Source: Acanthosoma haemorrhoidale (taxonomy: Eukaryota; Arthropoda; Insecta; Hemiptera; Acanthosomatidae). From it: a stretch of 64,000 nucleotides of DNA. The stretch lies in NCBI GenBank assembly GCA_930367205.1, contig OV884009.1, positions 86,201,189 through 86,265,188 on the forward strand, read 5' to 3'. A model generated the notes under the pieces. That model did no database searches. It saw only the letters and a program-made list of their open reading frames with translations, and was not told the origin of the DNA. Made by a program: the position numbers and the translations under genes. This document shows, piece after piece, positions 1 to 13,921 of this stretch. Within the stretch, counting starts at the first letter, position 1; each line of letters opens with the position of its first letter.

Positions 1-2975
1 ATATTGTTAGCTGGTATTTCTCTACAGTTTTTTTTTTTTTATCGTCAAGACTGCTAAGTAATATGCTATATGATGATGAAGTCAATGACTGATGCATTAT
101 CGTAGGATTTCCTCGGATCTTTGACCTCTTGATTTTTTGTTATCGTATCTGTGATTAATATCAATAGTAAGTATTTTTGATTCGAAAGTTTTTTTTTTAA
201 TTTGACAGCATTATTTAATATTTACTAGCTTTACGTTTTTTTTTTTCTGGAATAATGACTAGTAAGCAGGAAATGATTTAATAATAGCAATAATTCTGAA
301 TCGTCAATTTTATAAGAGAATTTCTCCCTCGAGAGTCCGTAACTGCCATAATGGGTTTTTATTTTATAACCCGTCGATACATTCTCTCATTCATTACAAA
401 ATTCATTAGTTTCTGTAAAAGTGCAGATGTAGTTTTTCAAGTACACAAGTATGTTTACAACAGATGTTTCTAAAAGTTTACGGTTTAAAATAAAATCTTT
501 TTCATTTACATTTATTATGTTGTTTATAAGTTCCCATAAATCTCTATTTCAATGTTCTTCGCGCCTTCCTTTGATTTAAATCTGAATCCTCATTTGAAAT
601 GTAAACTTTCTGTAAATCTTCCAAATCAGAAGAAGCGCAGTGTTTATGACTCTGTGATACTAAAAAACTTTGCAGCTTTGACACTGGCTTTTGTTTCATA
701 CTAAGTTAAAAGTAGTAGTCTAAAGAGAATGAAATAACCTAATGGTTAGTAATCCTGTAAATATAAACATAACATAATGAATGTTTACATTTTTCGTTTA
801 CTAAGACTCAGTTGGCTAAGCATATTTATAAAAGACCACATTGTTTTACTTGATAACTCCTCAGAAAAGATTTTGACTTTTGTATTTATCAACAAGTTAT
901 ATTTGGAGGAGCCGCTCGAAAGCTTTTTGAATGTCCTATACAATGTATTCTGTTGAATATGTGCCTTTGGTTTTGTTTTTAAACAGTCATATCTCGGAAG
1001 CCATTAATGTTACAAGCCTGAAAAATATATAACTTCTTGTACAGTACTAAATTTTCAACTACATTGCTCCTAATAATTTTATGGCATATCATCATAACGG
1101 AAGCCTATTTTAAAAATAAAATACAAAATTCAGTTTGGTAGCTAATATTAAACAGTTCTTTATACATTTATTATTTTAGAAAGAACTAAAAACTCACGTT
1201 TACGGAGTTTATCATTGCCTATTCTATATGTTGCAGCACAACATTGGCTGGAATGGACCGAATCATGTGAATTATCCCAGTTAGTAACGCCTAACGTCTC
1301 GAGTGTCAGAGGCCTGCGCCTGTTATCATAGCTTTATCTGTCATTTTTGCTTTATCTACAGTTCAACAACTAAATAAAAATTGTCAGTAATCCTCGCTTT
1401 GACCCCCTCAGGTGACATTCGCAATGAGCTTCGCCTCTCTCACGAGAAATCGTGGATTTAGTGATTGTCATTCATATTAATATTGTTGTCTTGACTTTTA
1501 TAATTATTTAAATTTCGTAACTTAATTACCAAACGCCGATGGGGTTATCTATGCTTATATCCCCTTTCGTGTTGCTGTTGCTGCTTTCTTCAGTCCCAAT
1601 GATGACGCAAGAGCGTTAGTTTCTTAACGATGCATATGTATGTAATTAGAGCAGGTAGATGATCAAACAGTAAGTTTTTCTTTACTTTTCACAGCTCGTT
1701 TACAGACAACTGTGAAAAAGGGAAAGCTCATAGGACAAGAGAAAGAAAAAAAAACTGGGGGCTTTTAAGGAGAGTATATTTGTAGTGGGTAATCAATTTA
1801 GACCTCATCAATTGTCTTAATAAAAGATGATGATGATGATGATTAGTGTAATGTTGATGTCCACCTTATTTAGTATATACTGGCATATATGTACAAAGGA
1901 GGTCTTCCTAATTTTTGTTATTTACAATTATGATAATGTTTTGCGTTTGTGTTAAATGTAATATGTCCTAATGTAATAGCTGAACATGAAGGATGAAGCT
2001 TTTTACATCTGTGTGCTATGATAGCTGTCCTAAAAATAATCAAATCTGCCTGACATTTTATGTAAATATAACATATTTACTCAGTATGATCAATTACACG
2101 TTTTTTTTTGTGATGTGCTCAGAGGGTTAGTTGGTATGTTTACAAAAGCACACCCTCAATGGTTGCCTGTTGCGTGGAATGACTCGTACACATTAACATT
2201 CTGACATTGGGCTGACAAAGTAACGGGTGAGCTACGGCAGTACGGCTCCCACGAAGGCGCTCCTTCATTCGCCTCACGTACACTTTGGTCTGGATCCTTG
2301 TAGAGCCTTTCTTATGGATCAATTTATGATCTAACTGTATTTTTAAGTTCGTTTGCACTTATAACTATTTTCAGTTTTTTGGGAAGTCTGAGAGTAATTG
2401 TTCAAAATGTAAGTCACTGACATAATAAAAAAAAAGGTATTAGTATAACCTGTTGATCCAAAGCAAGTAGCCTGGACTACGTATAATTACTAATAATTAT
2501 TATTTCTATTGTTATTCTTTAATACAAATAAAAATTAAAGTTAGTAAATGGTACCTTTTGTTTTACACCAGAGAATGTGTGCATTGCATGCAGGTTTGGT
2601 TTTCCTTTGTAGGCAAGTGGGAAATCGTTTTTATTATCCCTTATTTTGGCTAGGATCTGCAACTGCCTTCTAAGTTGCCAAGCGAGCATTTATTCTACGT
2701 TGCGCATACAGTAGGTTTCCTGGAAATATTCCAGGTTTGCATCACAACCTCATTATGTGCAACAAGAAGTAGTGTAACTTGGCTCAGCTCAATCATTCAG
2801 TGCTGTATAGAAATGCATGTTTAGTATTAGTACGAAACGATTCGAAAGTGAAATAAGGTCATTGCCATGCCTCGGCTTCAAAAATAACGAAAAGTGGTTT
2901 TTGGAACGAGATCAGTTGGAAAATATTTCCTCTGACATTTTACATGGCCTATGGTTTTTGAATACTATTATTACA
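1..2975. other. AT-rich non-coding stretch, no gene seen
   Basis: Homopolymer T/A runs and short repeats dominate. The only open frames are short and of low complexity, with no recognisable domain. I see no tRNA, no transposon end and no convincing exon. It may be intergenic, or intron of a gene whose exons lie outside the window. Confidence 0.6.
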
Positions 2976-2983
2976 GTAGTCGT

Positions 2984-3070
2984 GGCGTGCCCGTGGCCTA
3001 GTGATTCGCGCGTCTGACTACTTAGTCCCATAACATATAAGGCAGGAGGTTCCACCTGAGTATTTCTCCA
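2984..3070 (+). repeat. Possible tRNA-derived SINE head
   Basis: The segment starts with an A-box-like stretch (GTGGCCTAGTGATTCGCGCG) followed by an anticodon-arm-like part. A degraded B-box-like stretch (GGAGGTTCCACCTG) follows about 50 bases later. This order and spacing are typical of the pol III promoter of a tRNA-derived SINE. The B box has lost its usual GGTTCGAATCC form, so this would be a decayed copy. A true tRNA gene is unlikely because the arms do not pair well. Confidence 0.45.
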
Positions 3071-4412
3071 CCCTGGAGTTATGAATCATTACTGTGTAGG
3101 TGATACATCCGTCTTTTATTCCTATTGGAATGCAAGGGCATATAAGCCTAGTACATAATGAATACTGACACAAAAGTTGATTCTACCTGTCAATCCGATT
3201 ATAAATAATTAGCAAAATAATTTCAAAGATTTTTTTGGCAGGATTTATTTTTATAGATCCTCGAAACGCAAAATTTTATATTTTTGAAACTAATGAACGG
3301 AGAACTATAGGCCGTGCAGCCATTGACTGCAAACTAAAATATTTCAAATTTTCGGAAAATCCTTGTCATATTCATGATATTCAGATGATCTAGATCAAGA
3401 GATTAATTATTGAGAGATTACGGATGTGTGAATTAGATTTACTGGATGTGGTATGGTAAAGAAAGGCCCTGAAAATATATTTCCGTCTGGTGGCTGGGAA
3501 GTGTAGTACATGGAATTGTCTCTCGAAGTCAAATGGAAGGAAGATCGGATTATCCAATAGATTAATGGGTTTGTCGTGGAAGGAGAATTCAAGAGCGGTT
3601 AAATTGTTTTAGGGTGGAAATGGTTCGTCGAATTGTTGGTAGTACATGTTCATTCCAGTTTAAGAGTTCTAATAGAGGAGACTATATCAATGGATAGCTA
3701 CTGTATAACACAGGTCGTATCTAAAGGGTGGATGAGGAGGAAGTTGCTACATGTGACGACATATTTTGACTTTTCTGGATATAAATTTTTAGTTTATTAT
3801 ATGTGATTTATAATACAGAGGCATTCATTTGGTCCAGATTGTGTTGGACTTTACAGAAAGCGGCCTGGAGTAAAGAGAATAATGAACTCATTCAGTGCTC
3901 CAGAAAAGGACGAATGAGCGTTAAGTTTACCTAGGTTTCCAAAATTAATTACAGTTTATGATGAATGAATAGTGTAGACGAGAAGCCAGGTTATGGCTGG
4001 AAGAATACATCTTAGCGAGGAGCAGTGCATGTTTTTATTTATGTTGCTATGTATTATAATCGCACGTTGCATTCATTCGATCACAATATTCCATAACATT
4101 TCTTTAAAAAAACCTGACAACCAACCATTAACTGTTAGAGTTTAAATTTGTCTTGACCCTTCTCTTACACACACTCTTAACTCTTCGCGTTGTCCAAAAA
4201 GTCGAACAATATAGTTATAAGGAAAATTTTTGAGATGATATTATAGGTACAAGACAGGGCTTACGGAGTTCTACTTTTGAACACAACGGATGCAAAACCA
4301 TTGCTGCCTTTCGCCATTTCTGGGTGGCCATTGACTTTGACAGAAATGTTGGGTTTGTTAAACTAAATATGGAAAAGACAGATGGACTGACAGAGACAAT
4401 GTTATACAGGTA

Positions 4413-4625
4413 ATGAAAGAGTTAGCTATCCCGAGGCTGGGGCTATCGGTGATGCAAGATGGAGGGGCGCGTGCCCGAGAGAAACTGGCCCACTTTCAGT
4501 GCCGCCAATTTCCCGCTGTTGGAGAATGGCCATACGGTGGTCGTTCTATCTTGGCACGGTACCGTTTCCAGAGCCCCACTCTCTTGCAAATCTAACTTTT
4601 GTTTGCACAACATCGGCTGATGTCT
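4413..4625 (+). pseudogene. Possible relic of a Tc1/mariner-superfamily transposase
   Basis: One reading frame gives MQDGGARAR followed by FQCRQFP, then a glycine-rich stretch and a proline/serine-rich stretch ending in LLQI. This resembles the DDE transposase block in which a QDGAPAH motif is followed by a WIGRGGP-like motif and then a W-PPRSPDLTPLDF motif. The reading needs at least one frameshift and several substitutions. No terminal inverted repeats were found. The call rests on motif order only. Confidence 0.3.
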
Positions 4626-4699
4626 TCGATAATACTGTCGATAATTTAGTGGATTCAGATTTTACATTGTATAATTCGGATTGTACATAGCAATGCTAT

Positions 4700-7600
4700 T
4701 CTGCTAATCGTAGTCCACGTTGGTGTGAAGCAGTAGTAGAGGACAATTCTTGTAAATATCTGGTCAAATGTCTTCAAGGCCCTACGTCAAAGGAGCCGTA
4801 TTGCTTGTAGTTTTAGTTCTACAACTAGTAATATCGGTCGTAGTTGTAGAGTATTAGTAGAAACTGCTGTGACTGCAGAATTGAATATTTTGTAATATAT
4901 AGCTAATTGTCATTAATTTTCCAAGTTGTGTTCGTATTTGAGTTTAATCGATTTCAAATCATCACTTGAGAAAGGATACTTAATTAAAACTTCGTGCATT
5001 TACTTATTAATGTTAGGATTTATGCTTCAACGGCTTGGCTGTATCCATGTTTTTCGAATTTCAAGGATATTTTTTAGTTTTATCGAATATTTGTTGCAAG
5101 GAATCATTTACTGCAAACTTTTGTTTTAACACTAGATAAAATCATTAAGAATGATTTTGAACGGTATCGGGTGGTAGAAAATATCGCTGGAAGCGATTGG
5201 AAACAGATATGCCTTATGCTATAGAAAAGAGAATGTGCAATTGAAAAGGTACCCTTAGTCTGGAGGCCCAAGGCTTCGGGGGTCGCATACATATAGTAAC
5301 CCGAAAGACTGTTTATTCTTGGTTTGAGCTTTATATTTCAGAGGCATTATATATACAAATATTAATATATCAACAAAAAAATTACACGTATAATGTCAGT
5401 ATTAGTAAGGATCTGAACATTGTAAATTGAATAAATACTTAAATAAGATTTATTGATTTGCTTTATCTTGGACCTTACTAATATCGACATTATTCGTATC
5501 CTTTTTGTGATGGTGTATTTTTTACCTCGATGTTGCCTCCTAGTCCCTCCAACACGAACCCCAAGCCAATTCTAATGCTAAGTATTCTGTATTTTGGGTT
5601 AATGTATGTGGTTTTCACTTTATTATAGGTTTTAAAACCAAATTTCCCATTTTCAAAACACCAGCAAAAACAATGTATTAAATTGCAACATGGTACTAAT
5701 CCACACTCTAATATAATAAAATATATAATCTTGCCCTTTTTCTATTTATATATATATATATTTCTCTTATATTTCATCAAGCATATTTAGAACTAAAATT
5801 TAATTCAATATAAAATTCTAAATATGTGTGTGAAAAGAACAATAAAATAGAATAAATAAAAACTGAAACAGCTTATTTTCCACCCATAAGAAATATTTAA
5901 AAAAAGTTTCTGATTGATTGAATTCACTTTTTAAATATTTATTATAAGGTTACTTGGAAATAATTTAAAAGGTAGTATTACTGTTTTATGTGAACAAAAT
6001 TCGTTATTTTTAGAAAAAACCTACACCTTTTTTATTTTTCATTTTCTAATGCAAATTGCAGTAAGAACTCAATATCGTTAGATGAATGGTAGATGAAGTA
6101 CGTAATTACTTCAATGGTAGAATCTAACCTTAAAATAATAATGTCTAAGTAAGGGGTAAAATATAACTCGTGTTATTTTTAACAGTAATTTATTGGTTTC
6201 ATTTCTAAAATTTGAAACTTAAAAAATATATTCAGCTTTAACAAAATAGGTTTTTCTAATAATTGTTCGTCCTTTTTTAGATTTTAAAATCAATGAACGC
6301 TGCATGAGCCTTTTCTGACGTTAAGTTGATTAGAGACTTATTGTTTGGCGCACCGAATGCTTTTTTAAATTTCATCTCTGGTATTCGAAAAAGGGGGTGG
6401 GTCCTGTTGAAAAATGCACGCTTCTAACTATCAATCGTTTGAAAAATCGAAAGTATGGTGATAGTTGTTATGATCGAAAATGAGTCACCTGTAACCACTC
6501 ACGAATTGCATTCTTAACCCATTTCCTTGTTGACAGAATACCATAAATCAGTGTTCACTTCAGCCAGGAATATTGGTCGGTTTTTTATTACAATGGCTTT
6601 TTGCTAAATAAGACGATGAGAAAGGAAATTGAGGATGTTATCGCCATTAGTTTTCTTTGTCCATGCAGTAATATGTATATTACATATAATTATCCCTAAC
6701 ATCTTTACACTTATGTATCTAAGAAGCAGTATCATGTCCTCTCTACGTATTTATCCCCTTTCCTTCCGGTAGATAAGAAAAATAAATTTCCCGTATTTAC
6801 ATTAGGTTAGAATAATAATTTTCTCGTGCGGTGTAACATCTTAAATATCCTATATGGCGAGCATAGCACAACTAGAGGTAACATAATGTTTCTGTGCCTC
6901 TGACATAAGTAAGTGTAATTACGCCGTTGGAACATTGCAGAAAGGAGTCTGGTTTTAATTCTAAAGGATGCATTAATGCTAACGATAGAAATCTAGTTTA
7001 AAGGGAAATTGTGAAAGACTCCACATAACTCTTGCTACCTGATAACCGAGTGGAGAGTGCGGTAGCTATTTTCGACGTTAGATCCTTATTACCATTTCCA
7101 TTGCTACATTACATGGTAATTTCTTGCAAAACATTTAACTCGTGTTGTTTTTTTATCATATTGCTAACCACTCATTTCATTGAAACTAATTTCCTATAAG
7201 CTTTATTCGGTGAAAAAAACCTTCGAATTATGTACATGAAACAGTTACATATCTACCTGAAATTTTGAGTTTAAAATATTTATTATTTTGATAATAACTT
7301 ATTTGGTAGCAGGATATACTAGCAACTGGCAATATTTAATTTATTAGTATGTAGAAGATCTTTATTAGAAAATTACAATTAGCTTGTGGAGCATTATTAA
7401 TTGGGACGTAAGAATTCATCCATGCTTATGTACAATTGCCATTCATACACATTCTGCCCAGGAGCCTCCCCCACTCAATAGGAAATGCCCGCAGCAAGCT
7501 GGATATGTTGTAACTGAATTAAACTTATTATTATTGTAAAGCATAGGGTACATAATAAACTAAACTTTATAAATTTACTTAACAGATATCACGCAAGCTA

Positions 7601-10600
7601 ATTTCCCACCCAATTAGGAAAATAAATATTGTTCTTTTAACTTTAAGTAATAGTCTGACCAATAATAGCAACACTCACTTTTTAATTGGAGTGTTAATTG
7701 ATTGATATATTTTGAGTGTAAAACGGGTTAGTCGTCATACCTAGGAGGGGTTTTAACAATTGAAATGCGGCGTTTTTCGTCTGAAATTTTGTTTTTTTTA
7801 TAATCAATCAAATTTATATTTTGGAAAATCACATAGTCGCTCAGCTTTCTGCTCGTTTAGAACTAGCATTTGTTCTCATTTGTAGATACAGTATATATAT
7901 ACCAATGAGAACAAATAATATATATGCTACTGAAAATGAATAGGGATATTATGTTTATTAAATATCATTTAATTTATCCAGAGTTTTATTTTTTTTAAAT
8001 TACATCCAGAATTCCGTATTTAAATGCACTCTTTTACGCGGTAAAATTTAGGTGATTAAATTGAAATAAAAAACAATAAATGAACGAAGAAAAATACATT
8101 TTTCATTGAGGTTTTTGAAATTGATGCATGCGCAATGGCCCACCGCTAGCAAATAGTACTAACCACATATCCACTTCCTAATTAATTCATAGCGTCGTGT
8201 CGATGTAATTTTTAATGTCGAAATAGTCAGGATCGTTGCGTGACAGCCTTTGTACATATTCTTAGAGGATGTATATGATTAAAGAAAATAACTTTTGCTA
8301 ACTTCCTGGCAGTTACTTCAGGATTGTGTCGCCTTGACTATAAAAAATGGATTTGAATTTTGCAGACATTTAGACGAGTTTAATAGCCGAGAAAGGGGTT
8401 TAGCTTACAGTTATGGGTGAATTGTCTTCTAAATTAATGACTATCATGTTTCTTTAACTTCCATTAATCTTCCCTAAATTATAATGAAGAAGTTTTTTTC
8501 TAATTTAAGTTGATTTTTTTCTCCGTGTTTAAGTAGACATTAAACACACATTTATCCTCTCTGCTATGTAACCAGTTCTCTGTCTGAAGTCATTGAAGGC
8601 ATCCCGGTTCTCGCCGGGTGTGTTTATGGTATCTTTCCGACGCCGGGGTTCCCCGTCAGATCTATCCATTACATTTTCGCTGAGATGAAAAGCTATCTTA
8701 AATCTTTCGCTTGCTCTAACCTTTTCTCATTACGTCCGGCTACTCTTATCATTCCTTCCTCCGATCGATTTGTATCTTCTATAAATTCATTCACCCTATA
8801 TTTTCATGTTCTCTTCTAAGCTATATTGTATATCTAGACCGTATTATTCAAATATAAGATGTTAAGCGTAAACGAGGTAATATAATTTGGTGTTTATTCC
8901 AATTAAAGTCTAACCTATAAACCCAGAGAAATAATTTTCCCCCATCATTTTCACCTGTCTTATTATTTCAAAGAATATGATAAATTTTTTTAAAAGGACA
9001 CTCTGTCAGTTAGTCCTCCTAGTGTTTTGGGAACATTGACGGAAGATTCCCAGAGGACTGAGATTATCTTCTGGTTCCGTATTAGATTTACAAGGTAAGG
9101 ATAGATATTGTTTTTCACCTCCCTCTGCTCTCTCCATTCGTGAATGTCGGATCACAAAGTCTTCCACCACAAAATATCTTTTTTCCCTTCTTCCTTTCAG
9201 TAATCCCTAAGAAGTCCATTTTGCTCTTTTTCTTTTTCTTTTTCGTTTAAAGTATGATGTTCCTTTTTACCAATTGTAGCCGTGATAGAGGTGATGAGTT
9301 GCAATGGGCAAGTAAGATATAGAAGACAACTGATGCCTGAAAGAGAGCAAGAGAGGCTCCCTTATACTTTCCTCCCTATCCCCTCCCCTCATTAAAGGTA
9401 GTAAAGATATTCAAAAAAATAAATGTTTTGAGAGACCACAAAATTTAAAATTCCATCTGGTCATTTGTTAAAATTCCGTTTTAAGTTGTTCATGGACCTA
9501 TGCGGTCAATTAATAAAATCAAGTGTTTTTAATAAAAAATACGGAATAACTTTTCATGTAGTCTTTAGCAGGTTCTACGACTTCTGAATATGTTTTTTTC
9601 ACGTTCTAGGTATGTTAGTTGATTTACATATAATTCAGTCCACGGTTGGAAATAATGTATCTGCTAAATAAATAAACTCCTTATAAACTTGCTGTAACAT
9701 CGTACTCATTAGTATTTGACAAAACTTTTTTTTTAAGTAGAAAAATTCGCCAGTTTGCAGTCACACTCTTATTTTGCGAGAAAAAAATTACTAATGTTAT
9801 GATATAACAGTTAAGATTAGGCTAGGTATCAAGTTGAACGGAGAAACAAGGGGGTAGTGTGAAGTTTAGAAGTTTCGCGATCCAGGAAGTGTTTTGAAAC
9901 TATATCAACTGTTTTGAAATTTGTACAGTTTATCTACAACTATACGGTATTGCATATCTTATTATTGCCCTCAATGTTCCTTGTTGCTTATTGTTACAAA
10001 AAAATAAAATTGAGCCACTAGTATCACAATGGAGGAATATATTACGATATTTTGTAAAAACATATAGGTTCATATTTAACGCCTTGCCAGATGGACTAAT
10101 AAAAATGGTCAGTAGAACTCCTCGACATGTTGGCTCTAAAATCAAAATTGTATGTTATTTTAATAATTTTTCAAGATAACGGTCTTACAAATTGCGGCAT
10201 GCCGCTATTAAGCAGTATTTATAGCTATAAATATATAAAACTTTTACAGACGGTAATTGATCAAATAATCCCAAATGCTAAATGATTAACAATTACAAAA
10301 CTTGACTTCAACTTGTGAGACAGTATAGAACAATCTGCTATTCTTTAGGCACTGTTATTTTTCGGTGGGAGCTTGTCTCGTACTGTTCTCAATTTTTTTA
10401 TCGTGGCGATCAATAAGGTACATTGACGCATATGAAACAAAAATAAGTTGTTATGCAATCTTATTGATGTAAAATGCTATATTGTATTACTACAATTGTT
10501 ATGCTGTTATTATGAGAAAAACAAAATGTACAAATAAGATGTTTATTGTTAGACTTTAAGACATTGTTCAGGTATAAGTAAATTAGTTAATAAATAAATA

Positions 10601-10680
10601 AATAGCCTTTAACAAATAAAATAAGCAGATGACAATGAAACTTTGAGAAGGAAAATCAGTGTGTAAATGATATTCTAGCA
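4700..10680. other. AT-rich non-coding stretch, no gene seen
   Basis: No recognisable coding region, tRNA or transposon end. Two minor structures stand out: a 13-bp perfect inverted repeat at 7868-7916 (listed separately), and a short GC-rich patch at about 8596-8660 with small self-complementary stretches such as CCCGGTTCTCGCCGGG. The open frames here are short and AT-driven. Confidence 0.55.
7868..7916. repeat. 13-bp perfect inverted repeat around a TA-rich loop
   Basis: ATTTGTTCTCATT at 7868-7880 is matched by its exact reverse complement at 7904-7916, with a 23-base spacer containing a run of alternating T and A. It could be a hairpin or the remains of a tiny foldback element. No flanking duplication was seen. 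Confidence 0.6.
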
Positions 10681-10969
10681 ACCCACCTGGGCGTTTGACG
10701 TGATCACCATTTCAGCACTGGGTCTTGTGTAACCTGTAACCGGCGGTTCAATGTTAGGTCAGGGTTAGGCCCGCCTTCGCCTTTCTTAGTCTGTATCGGC
10801 TGCCTCTACCGGACATCTTAGTCCATGGGTTACACTTATTCCTCAGCTTACTTCACTAAAGGGTGACCTTTGCGACATCCTCAGCTGTAGTCAGGTACAT
10901 TATCTTGATATCTTTTCCCTCCACTTGTAGAGCCCATTTATCATCTACTACTCTCCCCTCCAGCTCAGC

Positions 10970-11690
10970 CGCGTTGTGGATCACCCAACACATATTGCAG
11001 GTTGGAATGGGTTTGATGGACTGACTGTTTGCTCTGGTTCGGGTCATAAGGATCTACATGACCGTCTACTTCTAGGTGGCCCAGATTATGGTGCCGGTGG
11101 CTTCCGTGGACTTATTCCTTCTGAAACAGCGCCTCAGAACGAAGGTGAAGAGAGGACAGCTAGAAGAGCTTTCACCTCCTCTCCGTAGAAGAATCACAAC
11201 AAGGAACCTCTCCGTAGAAGACAAGGAACCATGGAGGTGGAAGGCCGTCCTTAGTAGATGGCCTCATGAGGCGTGGAACGCCAAGTGGACTAGTGCAACA
11301 AAGGGCAGCTCCCTAAGGAAGTATTTCCCCTCAGTCGGGGACAGACTATGGCGAGATGGGTCTTCCCCGGCTAATGGAGTTCACAAATACTAACAGCACA
11401 GTGGATTTCGATTCAAGCTGTATGAATGCAGAAGAGCGGGAAACCCTCACAGTAGAGAAGAGGACATATCGGTGCATGGTGAGCCCTGGAACCCACGAGG
11501 GTATTGGTGCTCCCTTCGGTAAGAAATCACAGCTTGGACGAGTCCGATCTGGCCGGCGCTGGTCAATACAGAAGTGGACTACTGGTTCTCTCTTCTCTTC
11601 GTCCCGAAGTGAAAGGGGCTTGCATCAAGGGTCAGGCACTCAGGTTAAGTTAAATTTAGGTAAAGAAGAGGATGCACTAGTTGTATAGGT
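10970..11690 (+). pseudogene. Non-LTR retrotransposon (LINE) ORF2 C-terminal relic
   Basis: The + strand contains a higher-GC block whose translation resembles the region after the reverse transcriptase in Jockey/R1-like LINEs. It has a Trp-rich WRWKAVLSRW stretch, then WNAKWTSATKGSSLRKYFP, then with frame changes a stretch reading HSGFRFKLYECRRAGNPH. The last part fits the family's LTGHG-F-YL--F motif that precedes a zinc-binding Cys cluster. At least two frameshifts and several stops show it is dead. The extent to the left (10700-10970, also GC-richer) is uncertain. The assignment to LINE is moderately secure; the clade is not. Confidence 0.5.
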
Positions 11691-11699
11691 TATCGTTTT

Positions 11700-13920
11700 G
11701 AAGCATCCTTATAACTATTATATAAGGATTTTTCTGATTAAAGACGGTTTGAAAGAACAAACTGAGGTCCGCTGACCGTTGCAACAATCCCTATTGCACT
11801 GGAATATGCGCACCACAAGCTACGAACATCCCAAGCGTCCGTCTCACGGGCTCGCGAGGAAACCCCGTTTCGGTTATCGACCCTAGGAAGGGGGGGGGTA
11901 GACATGCTAGAAAATAGGGAGGTTGTTTCTACCATATATTTTCTTTCGCTGTTAAACATTAATAATAGTGGGACCTAACCACAGGAAAAATTGTTAATTT
12001 TATTGAATAGTTTAGTTATTCGTTAAGGGTATTAAAATTTGTTTTGTACCGTTTGATAATAGACACTTTGATGTTGTCTGATTTGACTTGAAAGGTGTAA
12101 AGCATTCTCCTTAAACGTGTTCAAAATACTGCCTATACAATTTCTTCCCTCATCAATGCTGACCCATTTCTAAATTCATTAAAGCCTATTCGAATGAGAA
12201 CAGAAACACTATTTCAAATTACAAAAAATGATTAAATCTCCAACAAGACCTACCTTAACAAACATTATTTTTGAATGCGGTGGCATGGCTTGTTCCTTCC
12301 TGGGGCAGGAGAAGGCAGGGCAGAGCCCCTCCGGAGAAAGGCCGTACATTCGCCCAAGGCCAAAAAGTAAACCACAATAAACTAGTAGCCTTACGAAAAA
12401 AAGATTGCGAGAAGGCGGAACATTACGTAAGGCTCAACCTGTAGACGGGCTGTGCATTTCGTAGCATTCATTTTTAAGGATTATCGACATTTTTAATTTA
12501 CAAAAAAATGTGAAGTTATGCTATTAAGTACTATTATATTATTAGCTATACTAAAACAGTTGAGCCAAAGGTCAGTAGATTCGACAATGTTTTTTTCACA
12601 TAAATTTTGAACTGAATTGGATTTGTTTTTAAATATAAATAACCGCGTAGAAAGTTCGAGCGAAAACTCTGATTGTTCTCTCTGTTGGTATTTCAGTTAT
12701 TTTAATAATTATTTCTTGCAATTTTGTTAATATGCAGTATTATTAGTGATAAAATAGATTCATATGCTTCATTGATGTTTTAACTAACCCCCATTCCTAT
12801 CTTGTAATGAACTTATACCGTGGCCTTGTTGATCAGCTTAGTTTCATCAATTTTACTTCTAGCTCTTGGTAGCATTACTTCTTCAGGTGGAGGCATTATT
12901 GTAATGCGTGTTTCTTTATTGAGCCTTACAGTATAGCAAGTAATATGAACAATGATCATTGATTAACTAAAAAATGTTAAACATATTGAAAACGTATAGT
13001 GGAAATAAGTCATAGTCACGATAACTGTCATGAACGCGTTACGAGACGATGTGATAATATAATTAAAAATTTCCATCTTACTATAGATTGGTAACGTTTT
13101 TCATTTATCAGTAGCAAATATTCATAAGTTAATTGATTTCATCTATTCCTCTACATATTGATATACTATCGATGCTTGTAAGTGTATTTTTTATTTTGTA
13201 TTCCTTCACTGTGGTTATTTTGAACATTCATTACGATATTTACTGTTTTTAACCTGTGGTGTAAGCTTTACTACTCTCTTTTTCATTTGAACAAGCCGCT
13301 AGCTTCCGGCTTATTGTCTTAATGCCATACTGATCATGTCAAAAGTTTTGATTTGTTCTTTGACTTTGAGTAGTCTAACAGAGATCAAATCTGTTCGAGT
13401 ATCTATTATACAATTCTCATCAGCTGATAAATAGCTATTGGTTTATAAATGTATAGTGTGTGTAAATTTGTGGGCAAACTGTATTCATCAACTACGGTGA
13501 ATATCAGTTTCACCCACAACCATCACACACTCTAAATGGAAGAATTTATCAGCTGCATACACCAACTAATAAATAGTAAAGAGCTCTTTAAATGGCCCGG
13601 CTGGATTCTCCCCAATGTTGAAGTTATAATAAAATAGAAAATGTATTGAAAAGAGAGTGAATTAAAAATTACCGATAACTAACGGAGATGCTATATTTTA
13701 GTTGGATTATGCAAAACAGTTTTTGATTTCTATACTGTCACAATAAAGGAAAGCATGAGAAAGCCAAATTAAAATTTTGAAAAAGTCGGCACCATTTCTC
13801 TCTTATTCCCATGTCAGAAACTATTTAAGGATAAAAGTTATATTTTTTTCTCCAATAATCATGAAATAATTATAGACTATTACATATAAAGAAATTCAAT
13901 CAAAGACATCGCAAAGAAGT
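11700..13920. other. Non-coding stretch, no gene seen
   Basis: No recognisable gene. There is a GC-richer patch at about 12270-12440 of unknown origin and a G run at 11889-11898. The rest is AT-rich sequence without repeat ends that I can recognise. Confidence 0.5.
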
Positions 13921-13921
13921 G

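Noticed and set aside
5596..5640. A CMWF reading that recalls the QCMWFQ motif of NAA15
   Set aside because: The codon before it is a stop, the following residues do not match, and there are no splice sites in register. It is a chance match.
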